From NCBI RefSeq assembly GCF_018069865.1, contig NZ_JAGQDG010000004.1:310001-374000 (forward strand): 64,000 nucleotides of DNA, written 5' to 3'. A program made the translations under genes and the position numbers. The notes beneath the pieces are model-generated. The model was not told the origin of the DNA. It searched no databases and saw nothing but the letters and a program-made list of their open reading frames with translations. The DNA comes from Ideonella paludis (GTDB lineage: Bacteria > Pseudomonadota > Gammaproteobacteria > Burkholderiales > Burkholderiaceae_C). This document shows positions 33,801 through 41,909 of this stretch, one piece after another; the first letter of the stretch is position 1, and every line of letters begins with the position of its first letter.

Positions 33801-36745
33801 GTGTCATCGCCCAGGCCACCGGCCAGCGTGTCTGCGCCCGCGCCGCCATCCAATGTGTCATGACCCTCGGCCCCATTCAAGCGCTGGCCGCCGGCCGCAC
33901 CGGTCATGAGGTTGTTCAGGGCATTGCCTGTGCCCACCGTGCCTTCTCCCCAGACTTCCAAGGCTTCGACCTCGGCGCCCAGGGTGTAGTCGCCCAGGGC
34001 GCGCACGGTGTCGGTGCCGCCAGCGGCCAGCTCGGTCACCACGTCGCTGGCCACATCCACCACATAGAGGTCATCTCCGGCCCCGCCGATCAAGGTGTCC
34101 GCACCCGCCGCGCCATCCAGCGTGTCCTTGCTGGCCGTGCCGGTGATTTCATTGCCCAGGCTGTTACCCGTGCCCAGATGGGCCGTGCCTTGCAGGACCA
34201 GCTTTTCGACCTCGGTGGCACTGAGGGTGTAGTCGACGCTGGCCCAGACGGTGTCTACGCCTTCGCCGGCCAGCTCTTCGATTTGATCGGCGGCGTTGTC
34301 CACCTTGTAGAGGTCATCGCCCGCACCGCCACGCAGGGAGTCAGCACCCGTCGCACCATCCAAGGTGTCGTTGCTGATATTGCCGATAATCAGATTGGCC
34401 AGTGCATTCCCCATGCCGCTGCTGGCTGCCCCCGCCAGGGTCAGGTTCTCGATATTGGCCCCTAGCACGGTGTTGATGTGGGCCACCACGGTGTCGGTGC
34501 CGCCACCCACGGCTTCGATGGCCACGTCGCCGATTTGGCTGATCACATAGCGGTCGTCGCCCAGGCCACCGGTCAGGGTGTCGACGCCGCCGGCGCCGTC
34601 CAGCACGTCATTGCCGTCCGTGCCAAGCAAGGCGTTGGCCGCCTCATTGCCCGTGCCGCGCCGCGCCCCGCCCCTCAGCACCAGGGTCTCCACATTAGCG
34701 CTGAGGGTGTAGTCGATATGGCTTTCAACGGTGTCTTGGCCTGCAGCAAGGCCTTCTGTGACCACATCACCCGTGTCATCGACGATGTAGGTGTCATTGC
34801 CAGTACCACCCACCAAGGTGTCAGCGCCTGCCGCACCGTCAAGAAAGTCGTTACCCGTGCCGCCCGTCAGCACATTGGCCAGTGCATTGCCTGTGCCTCG
34901 CCAAGCCAAGCCGGTCAGCACCAGGTTCTCTACGTTGGCGGACAAGACGACATTGGTCGATGCCCGCACCGTGTCGGTGCCACCGCCCACGGCTTCATTC
35001 ACCACATCGCTGAGGCTGTCGACCACATAAACGTCGTCGCCCGCTTCACCATTCAGGGTGTCTGTGCCGGCGCCACCGTCCAGGGTGTCATTGCCCACAC
35101 CGCCCATCAAGGTGTCGTCGCCACTGCCGCCGTCCACGCTGTCGTGGCCGGCATCTGCCGCCACCACATCATTGCCGCCAAAGGCATAGATCACATCATC
35201 GCCCACGCCGACTTTGAAGCGATCCCCGTAGCCTGGGATCATCCAGTCATTGCCGTTGGTGCCGTAGATGTTGGTGTCAGGCTGCCAACTGGCCGGCGTG
35301 TACAGCAGGTAGGCGCTCTCGCCGGTGCCCGGTGCACCCATGAGCAAGTCGGCCGTGCCGTCTCCGTTCTTGTCCGAGGTGATGCTGACGGTTGAGCCCA
35401 GGGCGCTGCCCGCTGCGCCAACCACCTTGGCCCCGCCCACACCTTGGGCCACCAGGGACAGGTCGATGTTGCGGCTGCCGCCGCCCCACACCACATACAC
35501 CGCCCCCGCGTTGGCGCCGCCCTCGTTGTCGGCGGGTGTGCCGATGACCCAGTCGGCCACCCCATCGCGGTTCAGGTCGGCGCCGCCGGTGACGCTCATG
35601 CGGCTCAAGGCGCCCAGGCTCGCGCCGGTGATGTAGAGACCGCCCACCCCCAAGCGCACATCGGCCAAGTTGACATTGCTGGTGTTGGACTTGCCCCAAA
35701 CCAGATAGGCGCTGTTGGAGCCCGTTGCACCAATGAGGATGTCCGCCAGGCCATCGCCGTTCACATCACCCACGCTGCTGACCGCGCCGCCCACGGCGTC
35801 TCCCGACACACCCGTGATGCGATAGCCGCCGTTGCCCGCTGCGACGGAGGTCAGGTCCAAGGTCGAGGTGGTGGACTTGCCAAAGGCCACATACACCGCC
35901 CCGGCGTTCGGTCCGCCGATTTGGCTGCTGGCAGCGCCAATCAACAGTTCTGCCTTGCCATCACCGTTTTGGTCGCTGATGGTGCTGATGATGCTGCCGA
36001 CGGCGTCACCCGCGTTGTCACCCACGATCTTGTAGCCGCCCGTGCCCGCAGCCACCGCGCTGAGGTTGACCACCGCATTGCTGCTCTTGCCCCACACCAC
36101 ATAGGCGGCGCCGGCGTTGTTGCCCCCGGCATCTTGGCCCGGCGCGCCCACAACGATGTCGACCTTGCCGTCGCCGTTCAGGTCCGCCACCGACAAGATG
36201 GCGGTGCCTGCCACATCGCCAGCAGCCTCGCCCTTGATCGCGTAGCCTTTGCCGCCGCCGGTGAACGGATCCTTCAGGTCAATGCCACCGGCCGTGGCTT
36301 GGCCCCACAGCACAAAAGCGGCTCCTGCATCCGTGTTGACACCCACTTCCATGCCGGGCGCACCCACCAGGATCTCCGCCCGGCCATCTCCATTCAGGTC
36401 GGCAGCACTGCCCACGGCCGCGCCGGCGCGGTCCCCAGCCTTGACGCCGTCGATGATGATTTCGTTCAGGGTGTCGCCCATTTGCACCGCACTGCCGCCG
36501 GTGGCTGGGGCCAACTGCACAAACACGCGGCCAGCGTCCACGGCTTTATCGTCATCGCCGGGCGCGCCAAAGATCAGGTCATCAACACCGTCGCCGTTCA
36601 AATCCAAGATGCCACTCAACCAAGGGGCACCGGTATAGGCGCTGGCGTTGAGCCCGAAGTCGCCCGCCGCGTTGGGCAAAAAGCGCACGGCCCCGCCTGT
36701 GGCATAGGCGTTGCTCAAGTAAATCTTGGTGGGGGGCAGAGCCAT
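30860..36745 (-). CDS. Giant RTX-type adhesin-like protein with FG-GAP propeller and integrin-beta-I-like VWA domain
   Basis: A 1961-residue secreted protein. Residues 1-480 contain seven FG-GAP repeats with calcium loops such as DLNGDGVDDLIFGAP, enough for a seven-blade propeller as in integrin alpha. Residues 490-1130 carry six copies of an 80-residue RTX-type unit (GNDTLDGGAG..). Residues about 1135-1350 are a VWA domain with DLSGSFGDD at 1144, PE at 1226-1227 and FTDAPFHQAGDG near Asp1258, closely recalling the integrin beta-I domain. Then RTX nonapeptides, a VCBS-like domain (1468-1605), more RTX (from about 1675) and a serralysin-type C-terminus (TIADFSQAQGDRIDLSALDA) for type I secretion. 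No signal peptide and no HlyB/D/TolC genes nearby. ATG 36745 follows CGAGGA. Confidence 0.92.
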   Translation of the reverse strand: MALPPTKIYLSNAYATGGAVRFLPNAAGDFGLNASAYTGAPWLSGILDLNGDGVDDLIFGAPGDDDKAVDAGRVFVQLAPATGGSAVQMGDTLNEIIIDGVKAGDRAGAAVGSAADLNGDGRAEILVGAPGMEVGVNTDAGAAFVLWGQATAGGIDLKDPFTGGGKGYAIKGEAAGDVAGTAILSVADLNGDGKVDIVVGAPGQDAGGNNAGAAYVVWGKSSNAVVNLSAVAAGTGGYKIVGDNAGDAVGSIISTISDQNGDGKAELLIGAASSQIGGPNAGAVYVAFGKSTTSTLDLTSVAAGNGGYRITGVSGDAVGGAVSSVGDVNGDGLADILIGATGSNSAYLVWGKSNTSNVNLADVRLGVGGLYITGASLGALSRMSVTGGADLNRDGVADWVIGTPADNEGGANAGAVYVVWGGGSRNIDLSLVAQGVGGAKVVGAAGSALGSTVSITSDKNGDGTADLLMGAPGTGESAYLLYTPASWQPDTNIYGTNGNDWMIPGYGDRFKVGVGDDVIYAFGGNDVVAADAGHDSVDGGSGDDTLMGGVGNDTLDGGAGTDTLNGEAGDDVYVVDSLSDVVNEAVGGGTDTVRASTNVVLSANVENLVLTGLAWRGTGNALANVLTGGTGNDFLDGAAGADTLVGGTGNDTYIVDDTGDVVTEGLAAGQDTVESHIDYTLSANVETLVLRGGARRGTGNEAANALLGTDGNDVLDGAGGVDTLTGGLGDDRYVISQIGDVAIEAVGGGTDTVVAHINTVLGANIENLTLAGAASSGMGNALANLIIGNISNDTLDGATGADSLRGGAGDDLYKVDNAADQIEELAGEGVDTVWASVDYTLSATEVEKLVLQGTAHLGTGNSLGNEITGTASKDTLDGAAGADTLIGGAGDDLYVVDVASDVVTELAAGGTDTVRALGDYTLGAEVEALEVWGEGTVGTGNALNNLMTGAAGGQRLNGAEGHDTLDGGAGADTLAGGLGDDTYFVDNVGDVVIEAADEGVDTLYASVDLATTPDGVEVVRLTGDAHQVGGNAGNNRLAGGTGDDDMDGGAGDDTLLGGDGNDRLVSRAGFDTLAGGAGDDRYVISGGSVHLEDFLGHDTLDASESWDDNYIDLSGVDLSHIDDHDCDPGHGGTELPLDVQFLQDLSGSFGDDIATVRGLVPSIVTALRAVQQDSVFGASTFIDKPVSPFGIGGEWVYRMPQGLTSNENLLTAAYNAMVIGNGNDEPEAQIESLMQLALHAQDVGFRTDAGRFVVLFTDAPFHQAGDGAAAGIFTPNNGDAFTPGDGALEDYPVIQQVKAALEAANIIPIFAIANNYEGIYRNLATDLGRGEVVTLTADSSNIVDAILKGLEEATTTHIEDAEGGHGNDTLRGGSDDNHLWGHDGNDVLLGMLGNDKLEGGRGNDTLSGGVGQDTAVFAGHWRDFDASMTADVLTLTDRRADGQGSDQVDTVETITFNNGSFALASVLNVGPEALSDVGSTLVEASSTAPGVPTAQGDVLANDSDANLATVGLGETLQVASLRSGGLGATGAWLAVGGSVQGRYGSVTVQADGRYTYSLDNTLAATQALNDGDLVQEVFSIRVVDAHGAESLSELSFEIQGTTDPLPTVITPQADSLFLTMGLASSLGAAQLLGNDSVTNAQTLAVTGVSNAVNATVSLVDGQLVVTASKATGGFDYQVTASDGTTATGHVNLSAVTTNKNANVVSAAPSFTAADLQGQAGNDQLTGAGGADRLLGGLGNDTLNGAGGADALLGGAGNDQYVVDNLGDLVFEVLGEGADVVLTDLALYTLTQNVENLTATGLGGLNGSGNSLGNVLTGAGGNDVLHGLDGKDTLLGGAGADVLHGGAGVDSLTGGLGADTFLFDLFSDLGNTRTTTDTIADFSQAQGDRIDLSALDANSLLAGDQAFNYLGAGAFTRHAGELRSVATATGTTIYGDLNGDGVADFLIKVNGNISLVATDFVL
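33540..35095 (-). repeat. In-gene tandem repeat of about 240 bases (RTX units), six diverged copies
   Basis: Within the giant gene, an 80-codon unit recurs about six times. Each begins with GNDTLDGGAG-type nonapeptides, then GDDxYxVDxxxDVVxE, GxDTVxA, xYTLxANVExLxLxG and GTGNALAN. Copies differ at many positions, so recent expansion by slippage is unlikely. A seventh diverged copy lies near the C-terminus (about 31260-31540). Confidence 0.85.
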
Positions 36746-36949
36746 GACGTCGTCCTCGTTGATGCTTGTGCGAGGAGGATAGTCTTTAACTGTGCATTAT
36801 TCACATATCCAACAAGCCTGCTCGACCTTTGGCTGGGTGCCGGATCAGTCGCTCCATCGGACCGCTCTCCTGGGAAAAAGGGGCGTCAGAGCCCCTGGCC
36901 CGAACGCCAAAGTTTTTCACCTTGATACCCGCTTAAGCTCCCTTAAGAA

Positions 36950-36980
36950 AAAAGCCCCCCGGGGTGAGCGGGGGGCTTTT
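36950..36980 (-). terminator. Rho-independent terminator after the YdgA-like gene
   Basis: AAAAGCCCCCC at 36950-36960 pairs with GGGGGGCTTTT at 36970-36980 (11 base pairs, 9-base loop). Read on the minus strand the stem is followed by a run of T, 21 bases past the stop of the YdgA-like gene. The 200 bases between it and the RTX start hold that gene's promoter; a patch rich in A and T lies at 36781-36812. Confidence 0.85.
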
Positions 36981-37000
36981 CCACGTCGAACGCTGTGGGC

Positions 37001-38404
37001 TTACTGCGGTGCGACCGGCGGCAAGCCGGGGATGGGCATGGGCTTGCCATTCAGGGTGGCGGCGCCATTCTTGAAGCTGGCCTTGGCGACGAGGAAGTCC
37101 CCTTCACGCACCACAAAACCTTGAGCAATGGCCGGCTCAATCATGGCGTTAATGGCTTCATCGGTCGGCGCCTCGCCGTCGCCCTTGGAGGCATCGGCAA
37201 TGGCGCGCAGCCACGCAGTGGGCACCTTCACGTGCGCGTTGGCCACCACTTTCTTGATCAGCGCCATCGGGTTCGTCGCACCAGGTTTGACCTCCTCGGC
37301 GGTGACACCTTCGGTGCCCAGCGAGTAGCCGAATTCACCTTCCTTGCCTTGGTAGGTGGCCGCCACCTTATCAATGCCGTACTGCGGGTTGTGCGGCAGC
37401 AGGGCCATGAGCTTCATGGGCAACTCGGCTGAGACTTGCTGGATCTTTTGCTCCAGCGCAGCTTTGCCGGCATCGCCTTGGCAGATCAGGCCCATGTTCT
37501 CTTTGTTGATGAAGGAGAGCGCGATCTCTTCAATGGTGGGCAGGTGAATGCGCTTGGCCGACTCTTGCCACAGGACTTTGTCGACCTTGTAGCCATTGAC
37601 CTCTATGGAGGTGCTGCCCTCGGCAGCGGTGCTCAGCAAGTCGCCATCCACAGTGACCTTGGAGCTGAATTTCGCGCCTTTCATCAGCAGCTTGACCGCC
37701 TCGCCGTCCTCGGGCTTGCCAGCCACCTCAATGCTGGCGATCTCGCCGGTCGCCGTGCCCGGGGAAGCCCACCAGTACTTGCCACTGGTGGCGTCGCCAG
37801 TGGACTTGAAGCCCACCATCTTCACCACGGCGCCACTGTCGGCATCCACCATCTCCAGGCTGGGCATGGCCATGTCGTAATGGGTGGCAGCGCCTTTCTG
37901 CACGCTGCGTGCCGTCAGACCTTGCCAGGTCAGTTGCGTGCCGTCTGGCAACTTAGCCTTGACGCTGGGCATGGCCATGTCGCTGGTGATGTCGCCGCCG
38001 AGGCTCACGACGCTGTGCACCGTCAGCGGTGCGGCATCCAGGCCGATGGCTTCTTTGAGCTTGGCCTTCACCTCGTCACTCAGCACAAACTCCGAGTCAA
38101 TGACCGCGCCGCCGACCGTGCTGAAGCCCGGCAGCGGGCCGTGCTGGATGCGGTCGCGCCATGTCAGGGGGAAGGAGGTGTCGCCACAGCCCATCTTGAG
38201 CGTCAGCGTCCGGGTCGCACTGGTGAAGGTCTTCTCGTACTTCAACTCTTGCACCGTCACCAAGGGAGCGAGCTTGTCCAGCATCTGCCGGGTCTCGGTC
38301 GTCATCTTGGCTTCGATCTTGTTGCCGGACATCACGGTGCCCGCCGCGCCCGCAGCCACCACGGCCACAGCGCCACCAGCGACCCATAAACCCACTTTGC
38401 TCAT
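37001..38404 (-). CDS. YdgA family (DUF945) protein
   Basis: A 467-residue protein anchored by one N-terminal helix (VGLWVAGGAVAVVAAGAAGTVMSG) with the remainder in the periplasm. YdgA/DUF945 features include QMLDKLAPLVTVQELKYEKTF, LPLTWRDRIQHGPLPGF-like text (here FPLTWRDRIQHGPLPGF), and late DKVAATYQGKEGEFGYSLG. The HGPLPGF motif is the hallmark of this family. It is an AsmA-like or scaffold-type envelope protein of unknown function. Ribosome site GAGGGAG lies 7 bases before the ATG. The gene stands alone and ends in its own terminator. Confidence 0.88.
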   Translation of the reverse strand: MSKVGLWVAGGAVAVVAAGAAGTVMSGNKIEAKMTTETRQMLDKLAPLVTVQELKYEKTFTSATRTLTLKMGCGDTSFPLTWRDRIQHGPLPGFSTVGGAVIDSEFVLSDEVKAKLKEAIGLDAAPLTVHSVVSLGGDITSDMAMPSVKAKLPDGTQLTWQGLTARSVQKGAATHYDMAMPSLEMVDADSGAVVKMVGFKSTGDATSGKYWWASPGTATGEIASIEVAGKPEDGEAVKLLMKGAKFSSKVTVDGDLLSTAAEGSTSIEVNGYKVDKVLWQESAKRIHLPTIEEIALSFINKENMGLICQGDAGKAALEQKIQQVSAELPMKLMALLPHNPQYGIDKVAATYQGKEGEFGYSLGTEGVTAEEVKPGATNPMALIKKVVANAHVKVPTAWLRAIADASKGDGEAPTDEAINAMIEPAIAQGFVVREGDFLVAKASFKNGAATLNGKPMPIPGLPPVAPQ

Positions 38405-38597
38405 GCCAACACTCCCTCTATCGATGCAATGAAGAACCAGGCCCGGGCCCGGCGAATCCGACAGTCTAGCGTTCTCTGCCCCCAGTCTTTGATCTCACGG
38501 TTCCGGAGGCCAAATCCTGCACAAGGCTTGCGGGGGCAGCCCAAAGCCTGGCGGAGCTCTAGTGGAAACCCCCAGGTGAATCTGCAGTGCTTTTGTC

Positions 38598-38645
38598 TTG
38601 CGTCAAACTGGGGGGCTCCCTATGATTAACCGACCGGTCGGACTA
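38598..38645 (+). promoter_or_regulatory. Promoter and TetR-type operator of the paa genes
   Basis: A sigma-70-like promoter is visible: TTGCGT at 38598-38603, a 17-base spacer and TATGAT at 38621-38626. Directly after it lies the perfect 12-base palindrome CCGACCGGTCGG at 38630-38641, covering the expected transcription start. ACCGACCGGTCGG sites are typical operators of TetR-family regulators of phenylacetate and fatty acid genes in beta-proteobacteria. The regulator encoded at the end of this operon is the obvious ligand-responsive repressor, probably released by phenylacetyl-CoA. Confidence 0.8.
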
Positions 38646-38662
38646 TTAATAAAGGACTCTCC

Positions 38663-39457
38663 ATGTCGGATGCTTTGGTGCTGGTCAGCGACACAGGCGC
38701 GGTGCGCACGCTGACGCTGAACCGCCCGCAAGCCTTGAACAGCTTCACGGCCGAGATGCATGCCCAACTGCGCCATGCCTTGGACGAGGCCGCCGCCAGC
38801 GCCAGCGTGCGGGCCGTGGTGTTGACGGGTGCAGGCCGCGGCTTTTGCGCCGGGCAAGATTTGAATGACCCGGCCATGGTGCCCGATGTCCAAGGCCAGG
38901 TCGACATTGGCGCGGTGATTGAGGCCAACTACCGCCCGCTGGCCCTGCGCATCCAAGCCATGCCGGTGCCGGTGATTGCCATGGTCAATGGCGTGGCCGC
39001 CGGCGCAGGCGCCAACTTGGCCCTGGGCTGCGACATCGCCATTGCCGCTCGTTCGGCCAGCTTCATTCAAGCCTTCTCCAAGATCGGCCTGATCCCCGAC
39101 TGCGGCGGCACCTGGCTGCTGCCTCGCGTGGTGGGCCGTGCTCGCGCGCTGGGCCTGGCCATGACGGGTGACAAGCTCAGCGCCGAGGCTGCAGAGCGGA
39201 TGGGCATGATCTGGCAATGCGTGGACGATGATCAGCTCAGCGCCACCGTCCAAGCCCTGGCCGCGCGGCTTGCCGCCATGCCCTCTCGGGCCCTGGCCGC
39301 CACGCGCCGCACACTCGATGAAGCCTCGCAGATGACCCTGGAGCAGGCCTTGAGCCTGGAAGCGCATTGGCAGCGCGAGCTGGGCCATGCGCATGACTTC
39401 CGCGAAGGCGTCGAGGCCTTCCAGCAAAAGCGCGCGCCGCAGTTCAAGGACCGTTGA
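38663..39457 (+). CDS. paaG: 2-(1,2-epoxy-1,2-dihydrophenyl)acetyl-CoA isomerase (PaaG)
   Basis: A 264-residue crotonase-fold isomerase. [20 protein letters not shown] starts the fold; GRGFCAGQDL and NGVAAGAGANLALGCDIAIA give the oxyanion hole. The first hydratase glutamate is replaced (GAGANLAL) while the aspartate of KIGLIPDCGGTWLLPRVVG, the PaaG catalytic acid, is present, which separates it from enoyl-CoA hydratases. It turns the ring epoxide into the oxepin-CoA in aerobic phenylacetate breakdown. First gene behind the promoter/operator at 38598-38645; paaI follows after one base. Confidence 0.93.
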   Translation: MSDALVLVSDTGAVRTLTLNRPQALNSFTAEMHAQLRHALDEAAASASVRAVVLTGAGRGFCAGQDLNDPAMVPDVQGQVDIGAVIEANYRPLALRIQAMPVPVIAMVNGVAAGAGANLALGCDIAIAARSASFIQAFSKIGLIPDCGGTWLLPRVVGRARALGLAMTGDKLSAEAAERMGMIWQCVDDDQLSATVQALAARLAAMPSRALAATRRTLDEASQMTLEQALSLEAHWQRELGHAHDFREGVEAFQQKRAPQFKDR

Positions 39458-39458
39458 G

Positions 39459-39902
39459 ATGAGCCAGAGCAAGGACGCACAACGCGTGGCCGAGGCCTGC
39501 CGCGATGCCATGTGGGCCAATGACCGCGCCTCCAAAGCCCTGGGCATGCAAATCCAGGCCGTGAGCCCGGGCGGTGCCGTGATGAGCATGACCGTGCGCG
39601 AAGACATGCTCAACGGCCATGACACCTGCCACGGCGGGCTGATCACCACCTTGGCGGACTCGGCCTTTGCCTTTGCCTGCAATGCCTATAACGAGATCAC
39701 CGTGGCCTCGGGCTTCGACGTGAACATCATGGCCCCCGCCCGCTTGGGCGATGTGCTGACGGCCACCGCCGTGGAGCAAAGCAAGTCCGGTCGCACGGGG
39801 GTGTACGACATCACCGTGAGCAACCAGGCTGGGGTGCGCGTGGCCATCTTCCGTGGCCGCTCCTACACACTCAAGGGCAAGCCGCTGCTGCCTGCCGCTT
39901 AA
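39459..39902 (+). CDS. paaI: Hydroxyphenylacetyl-CoA thioesterase (PaaI)
   Basis: A 147-residue hotdog-fold thioesterase. GMQIQAVSPGGAVMSMTVREDMLNGHDTCHGGLITTLADSAFAFACN contains the PaaI signature with NGH..CHGG and the catalytic aspartate in LADSAFA. The C-terminal strands (LTATAVEQSKSGRTGVYDITV) complete the fold. PaaI frees CoA trapped as dead-end hydroxyphenylacetyl-CoA. The ATG at 39459 lies one base after the paaG stop, with GAG in the stop region serving as ribosome site, indicating coupling. Confidence 0.93.
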   Translation: MSQSKDAQRVAEACRDAMWANDRASKALGMQIQAVSPGGAVMSMTVREDMLNGHDTCHGGLITTLADSAFAFACNAYNEITVASGFDVNIMAPARLGDVLTATAVEQSKSGRTGVYDITVSNQAGVRVAIFRGRSYTLKGKPLLPAA

Positions 39903-39922
39903 CGCTGAATCTGAGAGAAATC

Positions 39923-41230
39923 ATGACGGTCAAGCACCCTGCCCCCGGCGACCTGGAGCCCATCGAACGCGCCAGCCGCGACGAGATCCAAGCCCTGCAA
40001 CTCAAGCGCCTGAAGGCCACGCTGCAGCATGTGTATGCCAATGTGCCGCATTACCGGCAGGCCTTTGACGCCAAAGGCGTGCACCCCGATGATTTGAAGA
40101 CCTTGGCAGACATTGCCAAGTTTCCCTTCACCACCAAGCACGACCTGCGCGCCAACTACCCCTTTGGCATGTTTGCCGTGCCGCGCGAGCGCGTGGTGCG
40201 CGTGCATGCCTCGTCGGGCACCACGGGCAAGCCCACGGTGGTCGGCTACACGCAAAACGACATCGACCGATGGGCCGGCTTGGTGGCCCGCTCCATCCGG
40301 GCGGCCGGTGGCCGCGCGGGCGACATCATCCACATCGCCTATGGCTACGGCCTGTTCACAGGCGGCTTGGGCGCGCATTACGGCGCCGAGAAGCTGGGCT
40401 GTACGGTCATTCCCATGTCGGGGGGGCAAACCGAGAAGCAGGTGCAGCTGATCACCGACTTCCAGCCCGACATCATCATGGTCACGCCCAGCTATATGCA
40501 GGTGATCATTGAAGAGTTCCGCCGCCAAGGGCGCGACCCGCGCGAGATGTCCATCAAGGTCGGCATCTTTGGGGCCGAGCCCTGGACAGACGAGATGCGC
40601 CGCCAGATCCAGGCCGATGCCGACATCGACGCGGTGGACATTTATGGCCTCTCCGAAGTGATGGGGCCTGGTGTGGCCAGCGAGTGCGTGGAGAGCAAAG
40701 ACGGCCCGGTGATCTGGGAAGACCATTTCTACCCCGAAATCATCAACCCTGAAACCGGTGAGCCGGTGGCCGACGGCGAAGAAGGCGAGTTGGTCTTCAC
40801 CACACTCACCAAAGAAGCCTTCCCGGTCATTCGCTACCGCACGCGCGACCTGACCCGGCTCTTGCCCCCCACTTCGCGCAGCATGCGCCGCATCGGCAAG
40901 ATCGTGGGCCGCTCGGATGACATGCTGATCATCCGCGGCGTCAATATGTTCCCCACCCAGGTCGAAGAGCTGGTGCTGCAAACCGAAGGCTTGAGTGGCC
41001 AGTACCAAATCGTGGTGAGCCGCGAAGGGCTGCTCGATGAAGTCGAGGTGCGCTGCGAGGTGCTGCCCACCCATGCCCAGGCCGACCGCAACGCCATCGC
41101 CAAAGAATTGCAGCACCGCATCAAGACGCTGGTGGGCGTGTCCACCCGCATCAAGATCGGCGACCCGGAATCGGTGGAGCGCACGCTGGTGGGCAAGGCC
41201 CGGCGGGTGATCGACCAGCGGCCCAAGTGA
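39923..41230 (+). CDS. paaK: Phenylacetate-CoA ligase (PaaK)
   Basis: A 435-residue AMP-forming ligase of the PaaK type: YANVPHYRQAFDAKGV, FPFTTKHDLRANYPFGMFAV, the P-loop HASSGTTGKPTVVGYT, GAHYGAEKLGCTVIPMSGGQ, DIYGLSEVMGPGVASEC, and the hinge/lysine region GRSDDMLIIRGVNMFPTQVEE. It activates phenylacetate to phenylacetyl-CoA, the first step of the pathway and the step that makes the inducer. It lies 20 bases after paaI. The epoxidase genes (paaABCDE) and paaZ are not in this window. Confidence 0.95.
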   Translation: MTVKHPAPGDLEPIERASRDEIQALQLKRLKATLQHVYANVPHYRQAFDAKGVHPDDLKTLADIAKFPFTTKHDLRANYPFGMFAVPRERVVRVHASSGTTGKPTVVGYTQNDIDRWAGLVARSIRAAGGRAGDIIHIAYGYGLFTGGLGAHYGAEKLGCTVIPMSGGQTEKQVQLITDFQPDIIMVTPSYMQVIIEEFRRQGRDPREMSIKVGIFGAEPWTDEMRRQIQADADIDAVDIYGLSEVMGPGVASECVESKDGPVIWEDHFYPEIINPETGEPVADGEEGELVFTTLTKEAFPVIRYRTRDLTRLLPPTSRSMRRIGKIVGRSDDMLIIRGVNMFPTQVEELVLQTEGLSGQYQIVVSREGLLDEVEVRCEVLPTHAQADRNAIAKELQHRIKTLVGVSTRIKIGDPESVERTLVGKARRVIDQRPK

Positions 41231-41270
41231 GCCGGGTGATACTCGCGGCTCACTGACTGCCCTGCCCTTT

Positions 41271-41909
41271 ATGGCCCGACCTCGCTCCGCCGGTTACGAC
41301 GACCAACGCGACCACATCTTGCGGCAAGCCGCCGCCTTGTTCGCCGCCCAGGGCTATGCCGCGACCTCCATGAACCAAGTGGCGGCGGCCTGCGGGGTCT
41401 CCAAGGCCGCGCTTTATCACTATGTCCGCGACAAAAACGAGCTGCTGGCCGATGTGGCCGAGGCCCATGTCTTGCGCTTGGAGGCCGTGGTCAGCGACAT
41501 CAGTGCGCAGGGGCTGGAGCCCGGCGCCCACCTGCGCGCCTTGATCTCGGCTTTTGTGCACGAATATGCCAACGCGCAAAACGAACATCGTGTGCTGACT
41601 GAAGACGTCGCCTTATTGGCCGAAGAAGAGCGCGCCCGCGTGCTGGGGGTTCAGCGGCGTGTCGTCGCCGCTTTCTCCTCAGCCGTTGCACGCTACAGGC
41701 CGTCCCTTCAAGGGGCTGACTTGCACAAGCCGCTGACGATGTTGCTGTTCGGCATGATCAATTGGATGTTCACCTGGTTCCGCCCTGATGGGCCGCTTTC
41801 ACACGAACAGATGGCGCCGCTGGTGGCCGACCTGTTCATGGGTGGGTTGCAGGCATTGCAGCCCGAGTCCTTTTCCCCTTCCCCTCACGTCAAGGAGACA
41901 ACGCAGTGA
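41271..41909 (+). CDS. paaR: TetR family regulator, probably PaaR
   Basis: A 212-residue repressor. The N-terminal helix-turn-helix reads ILRQAAALFAAQGYAATSMNQVAAACGVSKAALYHYVRDKNEL, the TetR consensus. The C-terminal ligand domain includes a tryptophan/phenylalanine-rich helix (MLLFGMINWMFTWFRPDG) fitting a bulky aromatic-CoA ligand. Position in the paaGIK operon and the TetR-type palindrome ahead of paaG make phenylacetyl-CoA control the likeliest role. Its TGA overlaps the GTG start of the following binding-protein gene. Confidence 0.88.
   Translation: MARPRSAGYDDQRDHILRQAAALFAAQGYAATSMNQVAAACGVSKAALYHYVRDKNELLADVAEAHVLRLEAVVSDISAQGLEPGAHLRALISAFVHEYANAQNEHRVLTEDVALLAEEERARVLGVQRRVVAAFSSAVARYRPSLQGADLHKPLTMLLFGMINWMFTWFRPDGPLSHEQMAPLVADLFMGGLQALQPESFSPSPHVKETTQ

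Noticed and set aside
33540-35095. Regularly spaced repeats that might suggest a CRISPR array
   Set aside because: The period is about 240 bases, copies are diverged and in frame, and they code for RTX units.
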